Source: Nocardioides jensenii JCM 1364 = NBRC 14755
Lineage (GTDB): Bacteria > Actinomycetota > Actinomycetes > Propionibacteriales > Nocardioidaceae
Length of the DNA: 46,892 nucleotides
Direction: 5' to 3'
Assembly (NCBI RefSeq): GCF_001552535.1
Contig: NZ_BCRJ01000095.1
Coordinates: forward strand, 1 to 46,892
Below, piece by piece: positions 22,994-31,821 of this stretch (its first letter is position 1; each line of letters starts with the position of its first letter). Below the pieces are notes generated by a model, which was not told where the DNA came from, did not search any database, and saw only the letters and a list, made by a program, of their open reading frames with translations. The position numbers and the translations under genes were made by a program.

Positions 22994-24313
22994 GTGCATC
23001 GATCAAACTCCCAATGGGTCAAGGTGATGGCTGCGACAGCGGCACTCGCCCTCACCCTGACCGCCTGTGGCTCGGATGACGGCGGCGATGACAAGAAGGA
23101 CGACTCGGCCGCCTCGAACGAGAAGTTCACCAACGACCAGTGCGCCAACGACCAGACCAGCGCGAACGCGCTGCGCGTCGGCGGCATCCTTCCGCTCACC
23201 GGCAACCTGGCCTACCTCGGCCCGCCGGAGATCGCGGGCGTCGGGCTGGCCGTCTCCGACATCAACGCCGCGGGTGGAGTCAACGGGTCGAAGGCTTGTC
23301 ACGACATCAAGGACTCCGGTGACTCGACCGACATGTCGGTCTCGTCCAGCACGGCCGATGCGCTGATCAGTGCGAAGCCCTCCGTGGTCATCGGTGCTGC
23401 CGCCTCCAGCGTCACGAAGAACGTGGTCGACACGTTCACCGCGGCCAAGGTCGTCGAGATCTCGCCCGCCAACACCGCGGTCGACCTCAGCGGCTACTCC
23501 GACTACTACTTCCGCACCGCTCCCCCGGACGGCATCCAGGGCAGCGCACTCGGCACCCTGATCGCCTCGGACGGCTACCAGAAGCTGGCCTTCCTGGTGT
23601 TCAACGACACCTACGGCACGGGCCTGCGCAACGCCATCTCGAAGACGTTCACCGAGGCCGGCGGCGAGGTCGTCTACGGCAAGAAGGGCCAGGAGTTCCC
23701 GGCTGGTCAGACCACGTTCTCCTCCGAGGTCACGGCCGCGCTGAACACCAAGCCCGACGCCATCGTGATCCTCGCCTTCGACGAGACCAAGGCGATCATC
23801 CCCGAGCTGGCCTCGCAGGGTTGGGACATGTCGAAGATCTACATGACCGACGGCAACACGGCCGATTACAGCGAGGACTTCGAGGCCGGCACGCTCGAGG
23901 GCGCGCAGGGCACGATCCCCGGCACCGACCCGGAGCCGGAGTTCAAGGCCCGGCTGAACGGCTTCTACGACAGTGCCGAGAACCAGAAGCTGTCGGACTA
24001 CGCCTACGGCGCCGAGTCCTATGACGCCGTGATGCTGGCCGCGCTGGCCGCGGTCAAGGGCGGCAAGACCGACTCGGTCACCATCCAGAAGAACCTCGCC
24101 GCCGTCTCGGGTGCCACCAACGGTGAAGAGTGCACCAGCTACGCCGACTGCGTGAAGCTGCTCGGTGAGGGCAAGGAGATCCGCTACTCCGGTCCCTCCG
24201 GCATCGGCCCGCTGAACAAGAAGAACGACCCGTCGTCGGCGTTCGTCGGCATCTACAAGTACAACGGCGACAACAAGAACGAGATCTCCAGCACGGTCGA
24301 AGGCACCAGCTGA
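22994..24313 (+). CDS. livK: Branched-chain amino-acid type ABC transporter, substrate-binding lipoprotein
   Basis: This 439-aa extracytoplasmic lipoprotein has a signal peptide with lipobox LTAC at residues 22-25 (Cys25) and a Ser/Asp/Lys-rich linker. The periplasmic-binding type-I fold follows: ALRVGGILPLTGNLAYLGPPEIAGVGLAVSDINAAGG, VVIGAAASSVTKNVVDTF, ISPANTAVDLSGYSDYYFRTAPPDGIQG. The family binds Leu/Ile/Val, other amino acids, amides or short-chain compounds; specificity is not readable. The matching permease and ATPase genes lie just downstream but convergent, on the other strand. GTG 22994 has GAAGGG 8 bases upstream. A 19-bp hairpin ends it. Confidence 0.92.
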   Translation: MHRSNSQWVKVMAATAALALTLTACGSDDGGDDKKDDSAASNEKFTNDQCANDQTSANALRVGGILPLTGNLAYLGPPEIAGVGLAVSDINAAGGVNGSKACHDIKDSGDSTDMSVSSSTADALISAKPSVVIGAAASSVTKNVVDTFTAAKVVEISPANTAVDLSGYSDYYFRTAPPDGIQGSALGTLIASDGYQKLAFLVFNDTYGTGLRNAISKTFTEAGGEVVYGKKGQEFPAGQTTFSSEVTAALNTKPDAIVILAFDETKAIIPELASQGWDMSKIYMTDGNTADYSEDFEAGTLEGAQGTIPGTDPEPEFKARLNGFYDSAENQKLSDYAYGAESYDAVMLAALAAVKGGKTDSVTIQKNLAAVSGATNGEECTSYADCVKLLGEGKEIRYSGPSGIGPLNKKNDPSSAFVGIYKYNGDNKNEISSTVEGTS

Positions 24314-24340
24314 CCGAAGGGTCTCACCAGCACCACCAAC

Positions 24341-24380
24341 GAGGAAGCCCCCCGGACCACCTGGTCCGGGGGGCTTCCTC
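24341..24380. terminator. Very strong bidirectional terminator hairpin
   Basis: Positions 24341-24359 pair perfectly with 24362-24380 (19 bp, including a run of six G-C pairs and GGTCC). It lies between convergent livK and livF, separating the two halves of the transporter locus. Confidence 0.85.
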
Positions 24381-24456
24381 ATGGGTCATCCAACACAGGT
24401 GGGTCGAGTGCTCGGGTGGCTGCTCGGGCGACCACCTGAGCCCTCGACTGAGGGCC

Positions 24457-25211
24457 TCAGTGGGCCCCCTTCTCGGCCTCGACGTCCGTGGCCAGGGTGC
24501 CGAGGTAGAGCTGGATCACCTTCGGGTCGTTGGCCAGCTCGCGACCGGTGCCGGTGTGCGCGTCCTTGCCCTGGTCGAGGACGTAGCCACGATCGCAGAT
24601 CTGGAGACAGCGTCGGGCGTTCTGCTCGACCATGACCACGCAGACGCCGGTCTTGTTGATGCGGCGGGTGCGCAGGAAGGTCTCGTCCTGCCGCACCGGC
24701 GAGAGCCCGGCCGAGGGCTCGTCGAGAAGGAGCACCGACGGCTCCATCATCAAGGCGCGGGCCATTGCCAGCGACTGGCGCTCACCTCCCGAGAGCGCAC
24801 CGGCGCGCTGGTTGCGCCGTTCGTGCAGCACCGGGAAGAGGTCCCACATCGCGGCCAGACGCTCGGGCAGCTTCTTGGGCCGCATGAACAGCCCCATGCG
24901 GAGGTTCTCCTCGATGGACAGGGTCGGGAACACGTTGTTGTTCTGCGGGACGAACCCGACACCCATCTCCACGAGGCGGTTCGCCCGCAGGTTGGTGATC
25001 TCCTCGCCACGCATGATCACCGAACCGGAGTGCACCTTGACCAGGCCGAACATCGCCTTGAGCAGGGTGGACTTGCCGGCACCGTTGGGGCCGATGATCC
25101 CGATCATCTCGCCCGGGTACGCCGCGACGCTGCAACCATTGAGGATGTTGACGCCGGGAAGATAGCCCGCGACCACCTCGCGGGCCTCGATGACGGCTTC
25201 TGCCTGGTCGC

Positions 25212-25215
<4 letters not shown>
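24457..25215 (-). CDS. livF: ABC transporter ATP-binding protein LivF
   Basis: This 252-aa cytoplasmic ATPase has Walker A IIGPNGAGKSTLLKAMFG, Q-loop GVGFVPQNNNVFPTLSIEENL, signature LSGGERQSLAMARAL and Walker B VLLLDEPSAGLSP. VVMVEQNA occupies the switch position, with Gln in place of His as is usual in LivF. It powers import together with LivG on the LivH/LivM pore. The start overlaps the livG stop by 4 bases. It is the last gene of the livHMGF operon. Confidence 0.94.
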
Positions 25216-26142
<927 letters not shown>

Positions 26143-26150
<8 letters not shown>

Positions 26151-27129
26151 TGAACTGCAACTCCCTCTTCTTCCCGAGGATGCCTTGCGGTCTGAAGATG
26201 ACCAAGAGCATCAGTGCCACCCCGACGACGATCCAGGAGAACTGCTCGGTCTGCTGCGTGTTCATGATGCTGTCGGGCACCGTCGCATTGGCGAAGCCCT
26301 TGATGAAGATGCGGGTGGCGTAGAAGAGAACCGCACCGAGCACGGGCCCGAAGATGGTCGCGGCACCGCCGAGCAGGATCGCGGTCCAGCAGAAGAAGGT
26401 CAGCTGGCGCCCCATCGAGTCGGGCTGCACCGACGACGGAAGCACGTAGATCATCCCGGCCAGGGCACCGAACATGCCGCCGATGATCAGGGCCTGCATC
26501 TTGATCGCGAACACGTTCTTGCCGAGGCTGCGGATCGCGTCCTCGTCCTCCCGGATGCCCTTGAGCAGGCGCCCCCACGGGCTGCGGGCCAGCAACCACA
26601 CGATCAGCACGCCCAGGAACACGACCCCCCAGGCCACGACGCGCACCCACCAGCCGTTGACGCCGGTGTTGAAGTAGTTCCACGGTCCGAAGCTGGTCTG
26701 GCCCGCCCCCAGGAAGGACAGGTCCTGGAACGGAACCCGGTAGTCACCGCCCGGGATGCCCTGGGCGGCACCGGTGACGTTCTCGAGCAATGGTTGTCGA
26801 CCGATGAAACGGATGATCTCGGCGGCTGAGATCGTCACGATCGCCAGATAGTCCCCGCGCAGCTTCAGCGTGGGCAGGCCCAGGACCAGGGACAGTACGA
26901 CGGACGCGGCGAGACCGATCAGGATCGCCACGGGGAGCGGCGCACCCTCGCGGACGCTGATCGCGAACCCGTAGGCGCCGACCAGCATGTAGCCGGCCTG
27001 ACCCATGTTGAGCAGGCCGGTGAATCCGAAGTGGACGTTGAGTCCGATGACGGCGATGGCCACGGCGGCGGTCTGAGGTGCGATCGCCTCGCGAGCCATC
27101 GAGTTCAAGATGTTGATGACGGTGTCCAT
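26143..27129 (-). CDS. livM: ABC transporter permease LivM
   Basis: This 328-aa integral membrane protein has about eight to ten helices. The BPD_transp_2 family signature is seen in LNVHFGFTGLLNMGQAGYMLVGAYGFAI and LPTLKLRGDYLAIVTISAAEIIRF. The EAA-like cytoplasmic loop is SPWGRLLKGIREDEDAIRSLGKNVFAIKMQALIIGG, which docks on LivG/LivF. The C-terminus ends LLVIFRPQGILGKKRELQFNV. It forms the translocation pore with LivH, 12 bases downstream of livH. Confidence 0.93.
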
Positions 27130-27141
27130 GGTGAAGTCCTC

Positions 27142-28464
27142 TCAGCCCACTCGCTCGGCTCGCCCGAGCAGGCCCTGGGGCCTGAACATGAGGACGAGGA
27201 TCAGGATCAGCATTGCCGCGGCGTACTTGAAGTCGCCGGGCACATGGGCGACCGGGGCGAGTTCGATGACCAGCCCGATGATGATGGACCCGACCAGCGC
27301 ACCGAACGCCGTACCGAGACCACCGAGGGTGACGGCCGCGAACAGCAACAGCAGGATCTGCATGCCGGAGTCCCACTTGATGTTGCCGGTGACGAGCGCG
27401 TAGAGGATGCCCGAGAGGCCGGCCAGGGCGGCCGATGCCGTCCAGACCAGACGAATCACCTTGTCGACGTCGATGCCCGATGAGGCGGCGAGTGCCGGGT
27501 TGTCGGCCACGGCCCGGGTGGCGCGCCCGATACGGGTGTAGAGCAGTGCGTAGCCGACCCCGCCCAGCACGACGATCGAGATGAGCATGGCCGCGACAGA
27601 CTGGTAGGTCAGCTCGACGAACCCGATGTTGAAGGTCTCCGGGTTCTCCTTGACCACGCGGACGCTGCGGGCACCGACGAAGTACTGGAAGACGTACTGC
27701 AGGGCGAGGGAGAGCCCGATGGTCACGATCATCAGCTGGATCAGGCCCAGCCCACGTCTGCGGAGTGGTTGCCACATCACCCGGTCCTGGAGCCAGCCCG
27801 TGAAGCCGCAGATGATCACCACGATGAGGCCACCGAGCCACAGGTTGAGACCGCCGAGGTTGATCACCGCGTAGCCGAGGAGCCCGCCCATGGTCACCTG
27901 CTCGGCGTGAGCGAAGTTGGAGAGCCCGGTGGTGCCGTAGATCAGCGAGAGGCCGACCGAGGCCAGGGCCAGCAGGAGGCCGAGTCGCAGACCACTGATC
28001 GCGCTCTTGGTGAAGTATTCGATCCAGCTGGTCTCACCGCTGTAATTGGTGGTGCGCACCTCGATCACGACGGCCCGAGTGGTCTTGAACTTGGCCACGT
28101 TGGTCTTGCCGACCGTGTCCAGTGCCTCGAGGTCGTCACCGAGGCTCTCCTCGTCGAGGGTGACGGTGTAGGCACCGAGCTCGGTCACCTTCACGTTCCA
28201 CTTGCCGGTCTCACTCGTGGTGACCGACTCCTCGAACCCTTTCGGGCCGGTGACGGTCAGCTCGGCGTCGGGGACGACGTCCTCCTCCGAGCGGATCGTG
28301 CCTGCCAGACACGCGGACTTGTCGTCCGGGAGGCACAGGGTGTCGGCGGCACTGGCCGGCGATGACGCCAGCCACAACGTCAGCGGTGCCACGAGCAACG
28401 TCAGCAAGAGCAAAGCGACTGCCCTGCTCGACGCCCTCAGGCGGCGCCACGGTCGGACCTTCAC
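27142..28464 (-). CDS. livH: ABC transporter permease LivH with N-terminal extracytoplasmic domain
   Basis: This 440-aa protein is about 150 residues longer than classic LivH (roughly 290-310). Residues 1-39 look like a cleavable signal peptide (basic start, hydrophobic LLLLTLLVAPLTLWLA, cleavage-type ASA at 37-39). Residues ~41-145 form a probable beta-sandwich of the carboxypeptidase-regulatory or Ig type (AGTIRSEEDVVPDAELTVTG, TTSETGKWNVKVTELGAYTVTLD). The permease proper follows (LLLALASVGLSLIYGTTGLSNFAHAEQVTMGG, RIGRATRAVADNPALAASSGIDV). The added domain may help dock the binding protein; this is inference. GTG 28464 is supported by GGAGGA at a 6-base spacing. It is the first gene of livHMGF. 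Confidence 0.88.
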   Translation of the reverse strand: MKVRPWRRLRASSRAVALLLLTLLVAPLTLWLASSPASAADTLCLPDDKSACLAGTIRSEEDVVPDAELTVTGPKGFEESVTTSETGKWNVKVTELGAYTVTLDEESLGDDLEALDTVGKTNVAKFKTTRAVVIEVRTTNYSGETSWIEYFTKSAISGLRLGLLLALASVGLSLIYGTTGLSNFAHAEQVTMGGLLGYAVINLGGLNLWLGGLIVVIICGFTGWLQDRVMWQPLRRRGLGLIQLMIVTIGLSLALQYVFQYFVGARSVRVVKENPETFNIGFVELTYQSVAAMLISIVVLGGVGYALLYTRIGRATRAVADNPALAASSGIDVDKVIRLVWTASAALAGLSGILYALVTGNIKWDSGMQILLLLFAAVTLGGLGTAFGALVGSIIIGLVIELAPVAHVPGDFKYAAAMLILILVLMFRPQGLLGRAERVG

Positions 28465-28541
28465 TCGCTTCCTCCGATCACGCACCTCGGTCGGTGCACA
28501 CGGCAGTCTAGGGCGCGGAGGAGTGACGGAGGCCACACTGG

Positions 28542-28559
28542 CGGATCATCGCCGATCCG
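28542..28559. repeat. Inverted repeat between pdtaR and livH
   Basis: CGGATC (28542-28547) and GATCCG (28554-28559) form a 6-bp hairpin after the response-regulator gene and about 80 bases before livH. It may be a weak terminator or an operator for livH. Confidence 0.3.
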
Positions 28560-28585
28560 TTGTCAAACGGTGACCTTCTGGCAGT

Positions 28586-29191
28586 TCAGGGAGTGGCGCT
28601 CCCGGGACCGTGCTCGACGACGCCGTCGGAGACCTGCTTCATCGAGAGACGCAGGTCCATCGCCGTCTTCTGGATCCAGCGGAAGGCGTCGGGTTCGCTG
28701 AGGCCCAGCTCCTTCTGGAGCACGCCCTTGGCCCGCTCGACCGACTTGCGGGTCTCAAGACGCTCGGTGAGGTCGGCGACCTCGGACTCCAGGGCGGCCA
28801 GTTCGGTGAACCGGCTCACCGCCATCTCGATCGCCGGAACCAGGTCGTTGCGGGAGAACGGCTTGACCAGGTAGGCCATGGCCCCGGCATCCCGGGCCCG
28901 CTCGACGAGGTCGCGCTGGGAGAACGCGGTGAGCATCAGGCACGGCGCGATCCGCTTCTCGGCGATGCGCTCGGCCGCGGAGATGCCGTCCAGCCGCGGC
29001 ATCTTGACGTCGAGGATGACCAGGTCGGGTTGGAGCTGCTCAGCCAGGGCGATGGCCTGCTCGCCGTCGGCGGCCTGTCCCACGACGTCGTACCCCTCCT
29101 CGGCAAGCATCTCGGCGAGGTCCATGCGGATCAGGGCCTCGTCCTCGGCGATGACGACGCGACGGGTGCTGGTGCTGGGCTGTTCACTCAC
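28586..29191 (-). CDS. pdtaR: ANTAR-domain response regulator (PdtaR-like)
   Basis: This 201-aa protein has an N-terminal receiver domain (residues ~10-125) with the acidic pocket AEDEALIRMD, phosphoacceptor D61 in VILDVKMPRLDG, and the conserved Lys in YLVKPFSRNDL. A coiled linker (residues ~130-150) leads to an ANTAR RNA-binding domain (~145-195: RKSVERAKGVLQKELGLSEPDAF and onward). ANTAR proteins relieve transcription termination by binding paired stem-loops; in mycobacteria PdtaR is activated by the histidine kinase PdtaS. No partner kinase is in the window. The gene precedes livH on the same strand with 121 bp between. A -10 box TAGTCT is 7 bases before GTG 29191. Confidence 0.92.
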   Translation of the reverse strand: MSEQPSTSTRRVVIAEDEALIRMDLAEMLAEEGYDVVGQAADGEQAIALAEQLQPDLVILDVKMPRLDGISAAERIAEKRIAPCLMLTAFSQRDLVERARDAGAMAYLVKPFSRNDLVPAIEMAVSRFTELAALESEVADLTERLETRKSVERAKGVLQKELGLSEPDAFRWIQKTAMDLRLSMKQVSDGVVEHGPGSATP

Positions 29192-29198
29192 GCCCTCC

Positions 29199-29204
29199 AG
29201 ACTA
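29199..29204 (-). promoter_or_regulatory. -10 box of pdtaR
   Basis: Minus-strand TAGTCT lies 7 bases before GTG 29191. The intervening GGAGGG is too close to the GTG to be a typical ribosome binding site, so the mRNA may be leaderless. Confidence 0.4.
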
Positions 29205-29298
29205 GGGCCGCAGTCCGCGCCGCGGCGAAATCACCGGCGACCAGGGGTGCCCCGATCCAGCAGTCCACGCCCCGTCCGGTAGCCTGTGCTCGCCTTTG

Positions 29299-29371
29299 GC
29301 CCCGGTAGTCCAACGGCAGAGACGATGCACTCAAACTGCATACAGTGTGGGTTCGAATCCCACCCGGGGTA
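29299..29371 (+). tRNA. tRNA with anticodon CAA (Leu codon UUG) but a class I short variable loop
   Basis: A full cloverleaf folds. The acceptor stem is GCCCCGG/CCGGGGT with G1-U72 wobble, and U8, A14, G18G19 and G26 are present. The D-stem is GTC/GAC. The anticodon stem is ATGCA/TGCAT with loop CTCAAAC, giving anticodon CAA at 29332-29334. The variable loop is ACAGT (5 bases). The T-arm is GTGGG/CCCAC with loop TTCGAAT. Discriminator is A73 and CCA is not encoded. A15-U48 can form the Levitt pair, so the tertiary core looks intact. A leucine tRNA should have a long variable arm; this one does not. A possible -10 box TAGCCT is at 29280-29285. Confidence 0.8.
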
Positions 29372-29440
29372 CTTTCCTCCGGCCCTTGCGGGCCGACTCG
29401 TCGCAGCCGCGATGTCGGTGCTCTCGTCGACACTCGGAGC

Positions 29441-30196
29441 ATGTACAACGACCGCGTGCGATCGGCAGCCCGTGATGCGTTGGCGGCCGGTTCGAGCGTG
29501 TCCGACGTTGCGCGCAGTCTCGGAGTGGCTCGCTCGACGATCCGTGAGTGGCGAGACCGGCCGAACTCGCCGAGCCGCCAGATCGACAAGCAGTGTCCCA
29601 GGTGCTCCCCCCACCGCTCGTGGTCTCTCTGTTCCTACGCCGCGCTGCTGGGTTTCTACTTGGGTGACGGCTGCCTGTCGACCCACGTGGGGAAGGTGGT
29701 CCTGCGGGTCTCGTGGGACGAGAGCCATCCCGGCATCGTCGATGACGTGTCAGAGCTCATCGCCACGCTGGCGCCACACCGCACGGTCTTTCATGTCCCG
29801 GCACCTGGAACCACCGTCGTGCAGGCCGGTTGGAAACACTGGCTGTGCCTCTTCCCCCAGCACGGGCCGGGCCGCAAGCACGAGCGCACGATCGCCCTCG
29901 AGCCGTGGCAGCAGGAGATCGTCGACGCCCACCCGGCCGACTTCCTGCGCGGCCTGTTCCACTCCGACGGATGTCGCACCAGGAACTGGGCCACGAAGGT
30001 CGTCGCCGGAGAGAAGAAGCGCTACGACTATCCCCGGTGGGAGTTCAGCAACCGCTCCGACGACATCCACGCACTCTGCGGTGCCGCCCTCGACAAACTG
30101 CAGATCCCGTGGCGACGCTCCGGCCGGTTCCATCTCTCCGTCTCACGTCGCGAAGCCGTCGCGGCCCTCGACGCGGCGATCGGCCCGAAGGCCTGA
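29441..30196 (+). CDS. HTH plus LAGLIDADG-like endonuclease-fold protein
   Basis: This 251-aa protein has an N-terminal helix-turn-helix (residues ~13-38, VSDVARSLGVARSTIREWR) and a short Cys pair CPRC (52-55). Two LAGLIDADG-like repeats follow: LLGFYLGDG (69-77, acid D76) and FLRGLFHSDG (168-177, acid D176), each followed by a saddle-like alpha/beta unit (WLCLFPQHGPGRKHER; YDYPRWEFSNRSDDI). Two such motifs with acidic ends fit a single-chain monomeric homing-endonuclease fold, either active or reused as a DNA-binding regulator. It starts 70 bases after the unusual tRNA on the same strand. ATG 29441 has only a weak GGAG close by. Its stop is 6 bases from the convergent pyk stop. Confidence 0.75.
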   Translation: MYNDRVRSAARDALAAGSSVSDVARSLGVARSTIREWRDRPNSPSRQIDKQCPRCSPHRSWSLCSYAALLGFYLGDGCLSTHVGKVVLRVSWDESHPGIVDDVSELIATLAPHRTVFHVPAPGTTVVQAGWKHWLCLFPQHGPGRKHERTIALEPWQQEIVDAHPADFLRGLFHSDGCRTRNWATKVVAGEKKRYDYPRWEFSNRSDDIHALCGAALDKLQIPWRRSGRFHLSVSRREAVAALDAAIGPKA

Positions 30197-30202
30197 ACGG
30201 AT

Positions 30203-31651
30203 TCAGCCCCGGCGGTGGTAGGCCGGAGCGACCTCGTTGATCGCATCGCCGATGCGGTGGATGCGCAGCGCGTTCGTCGATCCCGGGATGCCGGGCGGCG
30301 AACCGGCGATGATCACCACCAGGTCGCCCTCTTCCACCCGGCCAATCGAGAGCAGAGCCTCGTCGACCTGGCGCACCATCTCGTCGGTGTGCTCGACCGC
30401 AGCGGTCTTGAACGTCTCCACCCCCCACGTCATCGACAGCTGCGAACGCACCTTGGCCTCGGGGGTGAACGCCAGGATCGGGATGTGCCCGCGGTAGCGC
30501 GCCAGACGACGCGCGGAGTCGCCGCTCTGGGTGAACGCGACGAGGTACTTCGCGCCGACCCGCTCCCCCACCTCGGCGGCGGCCTTCGCGATGACGCCAC
30601 CGCGGGTCTTGGGGTTCCAGTCGATCGCGGTCATGTGCTTGAGGCCGTGGTCCTCGGCCGAACCGAGGATCCGCTCCATCGTCTGGACCGTCACGATGGG
30701 GTACTCCCCCACGCTTGTCTCACCCGACAGCATCACCGCATCGGTGCCATCCAGGACCGCGTTGGCGACGTCGGACGCCTCGGCACGCGTCGGTGCCGGC
30801 GCGGAGATCATCGACTCCAGCATCTGCGTCGCGACGATCACCGGCTTCGCATTGCGGCGAGCCTTGTCGATGACCCGCTTCTGGAGGAACGGCACGTCCT
30901 CGAGCGGACACTCGACGCCGAGGTCGCCGCGGGCCACCATCAACCCGTCGAAGGCCTTCACGATCTCGTCGAGGTTGTCGATCGCCTGCGGCTTCTCGAT
31001 CTTGGCGATCACCGGAACGAGTACGCCGACCTCACGCATCACCGTTCGCACGTCTTCGACGTCGGCCGCATTGCGCACGAACGACAGCGCGATGAAGTCG
31101 ACGCTCAGCGACAGCGCGAACTTGAGGTCCGCGATGTCCTTGGTCGACAGCGCCGGCACCGACACCGCGACACCGGGCAGGTTGATGCCCTTGTGGTCAC
31201 TGACCTTGCCACCGACGACCACCTTGGTGGTGACCGTGTCCTCGACGACCGAGACGACCTCCAGTCGCACCTTGCCGTCGTCGATCAGGATCGGGTCCCC
31301 GGGCTTCACGTCACCGGGCAGGCCGGCGTACGTCGTGGAGGCGATCTCGTTGCCCCCGGGGATGTCGCGCGTGGTGATCGCCCAGCTCTGGCCCTTCTTG
31401 AGCTTGATCGGCCCGTTCTCGATCAGACCGAGACGGATCTTGGGGCCCTGGAGGTCGGCGAAGATGCCGACCCCGTGACCACTCTCGTCGGAGGCCCTGC
31501 GGACCAGGTCATAGCTGCGGCGGTGGTCGTCGTGCGTGCCGTGGCTCATGTTGAGCCGGGCCACGTCCATGCCGGCATCGACGAGTTGGCGGATTGACTC
31601 GGGGGACGACGTGGCTGGCCCAAGGGTGCACACGATCTTTGCTCTACGCAC
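30203..31651 (-). CDS. pyk: Pyruvate kinase
   Basis: This 482-aa glycolytic enzyme converts phosphoenolpyruvate and ADP to pyruvate and ATP. The N-terminus RRAKIVCTLGPATSSPESIRQLVDAGMDVARLNMSHG, the catalytic-site motif VIAKIEKPQAIDNLDEIV (K217, E219), MVARGDLGVECPLEDVP, QMLESMISAPAPTRAEASDVANAV and the C-terminal PILAFTPEAKVRSQLSMTWGV are all classical. The domain order A/B/A/C and the length are normal. GTG 31651 has no ribosome binding site but a -10 box TAGGTT 6 bases upstream, indicating a leaderless mRNA. About 75-140 bp upstream lies the palindromic repeat cluster 31724-31788. Confidence 0.96.
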   Translation of the reverse strand: MRRAKIVCTLGPATSSPESIRQLVDAGMDVARLNMSHGTHDDHRRSYDLVRRASDESGHGVGIFADLQGPKIRLGLIENGPIKLKKGQSWAITTRDIPGGNEIASTTYAGLPGDVKPGDPILIDDGKVRLEVVSVVEDTVTTKVVVGGKVSDHKGINLPGVAVSVPALSTKDIADLKFALSLSVDFIALSFVRNAADVEDVRTVMREVGVLVPVIAKIEKPQAIDNLDEIVKAFDGLMVARGDLGVECPLEDVPFLQKRVIDKARRNAKPVIVATQMLESMISAPAPTRAEASDVANAVLDGTDAVMLSGETSVGEYPIVTVQTMERILGSAEDHGLKHMTAIDWNPKTRGGVIAKAAAEVGERVGAKYLVAFTQSGDSARRLARYRGHIPILAFTPEAKVRSQLSMTWGVETFKTAAVEHTDEMVRQVDEALLSIGRVEEGDLVVIIAGSPPGIPGSTNALRIHRIGDAINEVAPAYHRRG

Positions 31652-31657
31652 GGCCCC

Positions 31658-31663
31658 AACCTA
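31658..31663 (-). promoter_or_regulatory. -10 box of pyk
   Basis: Minus-strand TAGGTT lies exactly 6 bases before GTG 31651. The identical hexamer at the identical spacing precedes the VIT-family gene at 38835-38840. Confidence 0.5.
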
Positions 31664-31723
31664 CCGGCCGGCGTTAACGCGGGAGCAACGCGCCATTCAC
31701 AGCGGCTGATCAGGCAGCAAATG

Positions 31724-31788
31724 CATCGACCCGTCGTGAGTTCGTACGAACTCACGACGGGTCGATCCGAACTCACGACGGGTCGATC
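31724..31788. repeat. 42-bp perfect palindrome plus a third, direct copy of the arm
   Basis: Positions 31725-31745 and 31746-31766 are perfect inverted copies with no spacer. The arm contains CGACCCGTCGTGAGTTCG. The unit 31747-31767 is then repeated exactly at 31768-31788 (21-bp tandem direct repeat). On the gltD strand the cluster starts 33 bases after the stop codon, so it can act as a terminator for gltBD. It is also upstream of pyk. The inverted arm could pair with either of the two direct copies. Confidence 0.9.
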
Positions 31789-31821
31789 AGACACGACCCG
31801 CTCGTCCCTCGCTCCTGCGGC

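Noticed and set aside
29299..29371. Pseudo-tRNA or tRNA fragment left by integration
   Set aside because: All stems are complete and the invariant tertiary bases are present; no integrase gene or second attachment copy was seen.
30197..30202. Terminator between the HTH-LAGLIDADG gene and pyk
   Set aside because: Only 6 bases separate the stops and the small palindrome TGAACGGATTCA is too weak to call.
31724..31788. CRISPR array or transposon ends
   Set aside because: Only three copies, two directly abutting with no spacers and one inverted; no cas genes or transposase nearby.
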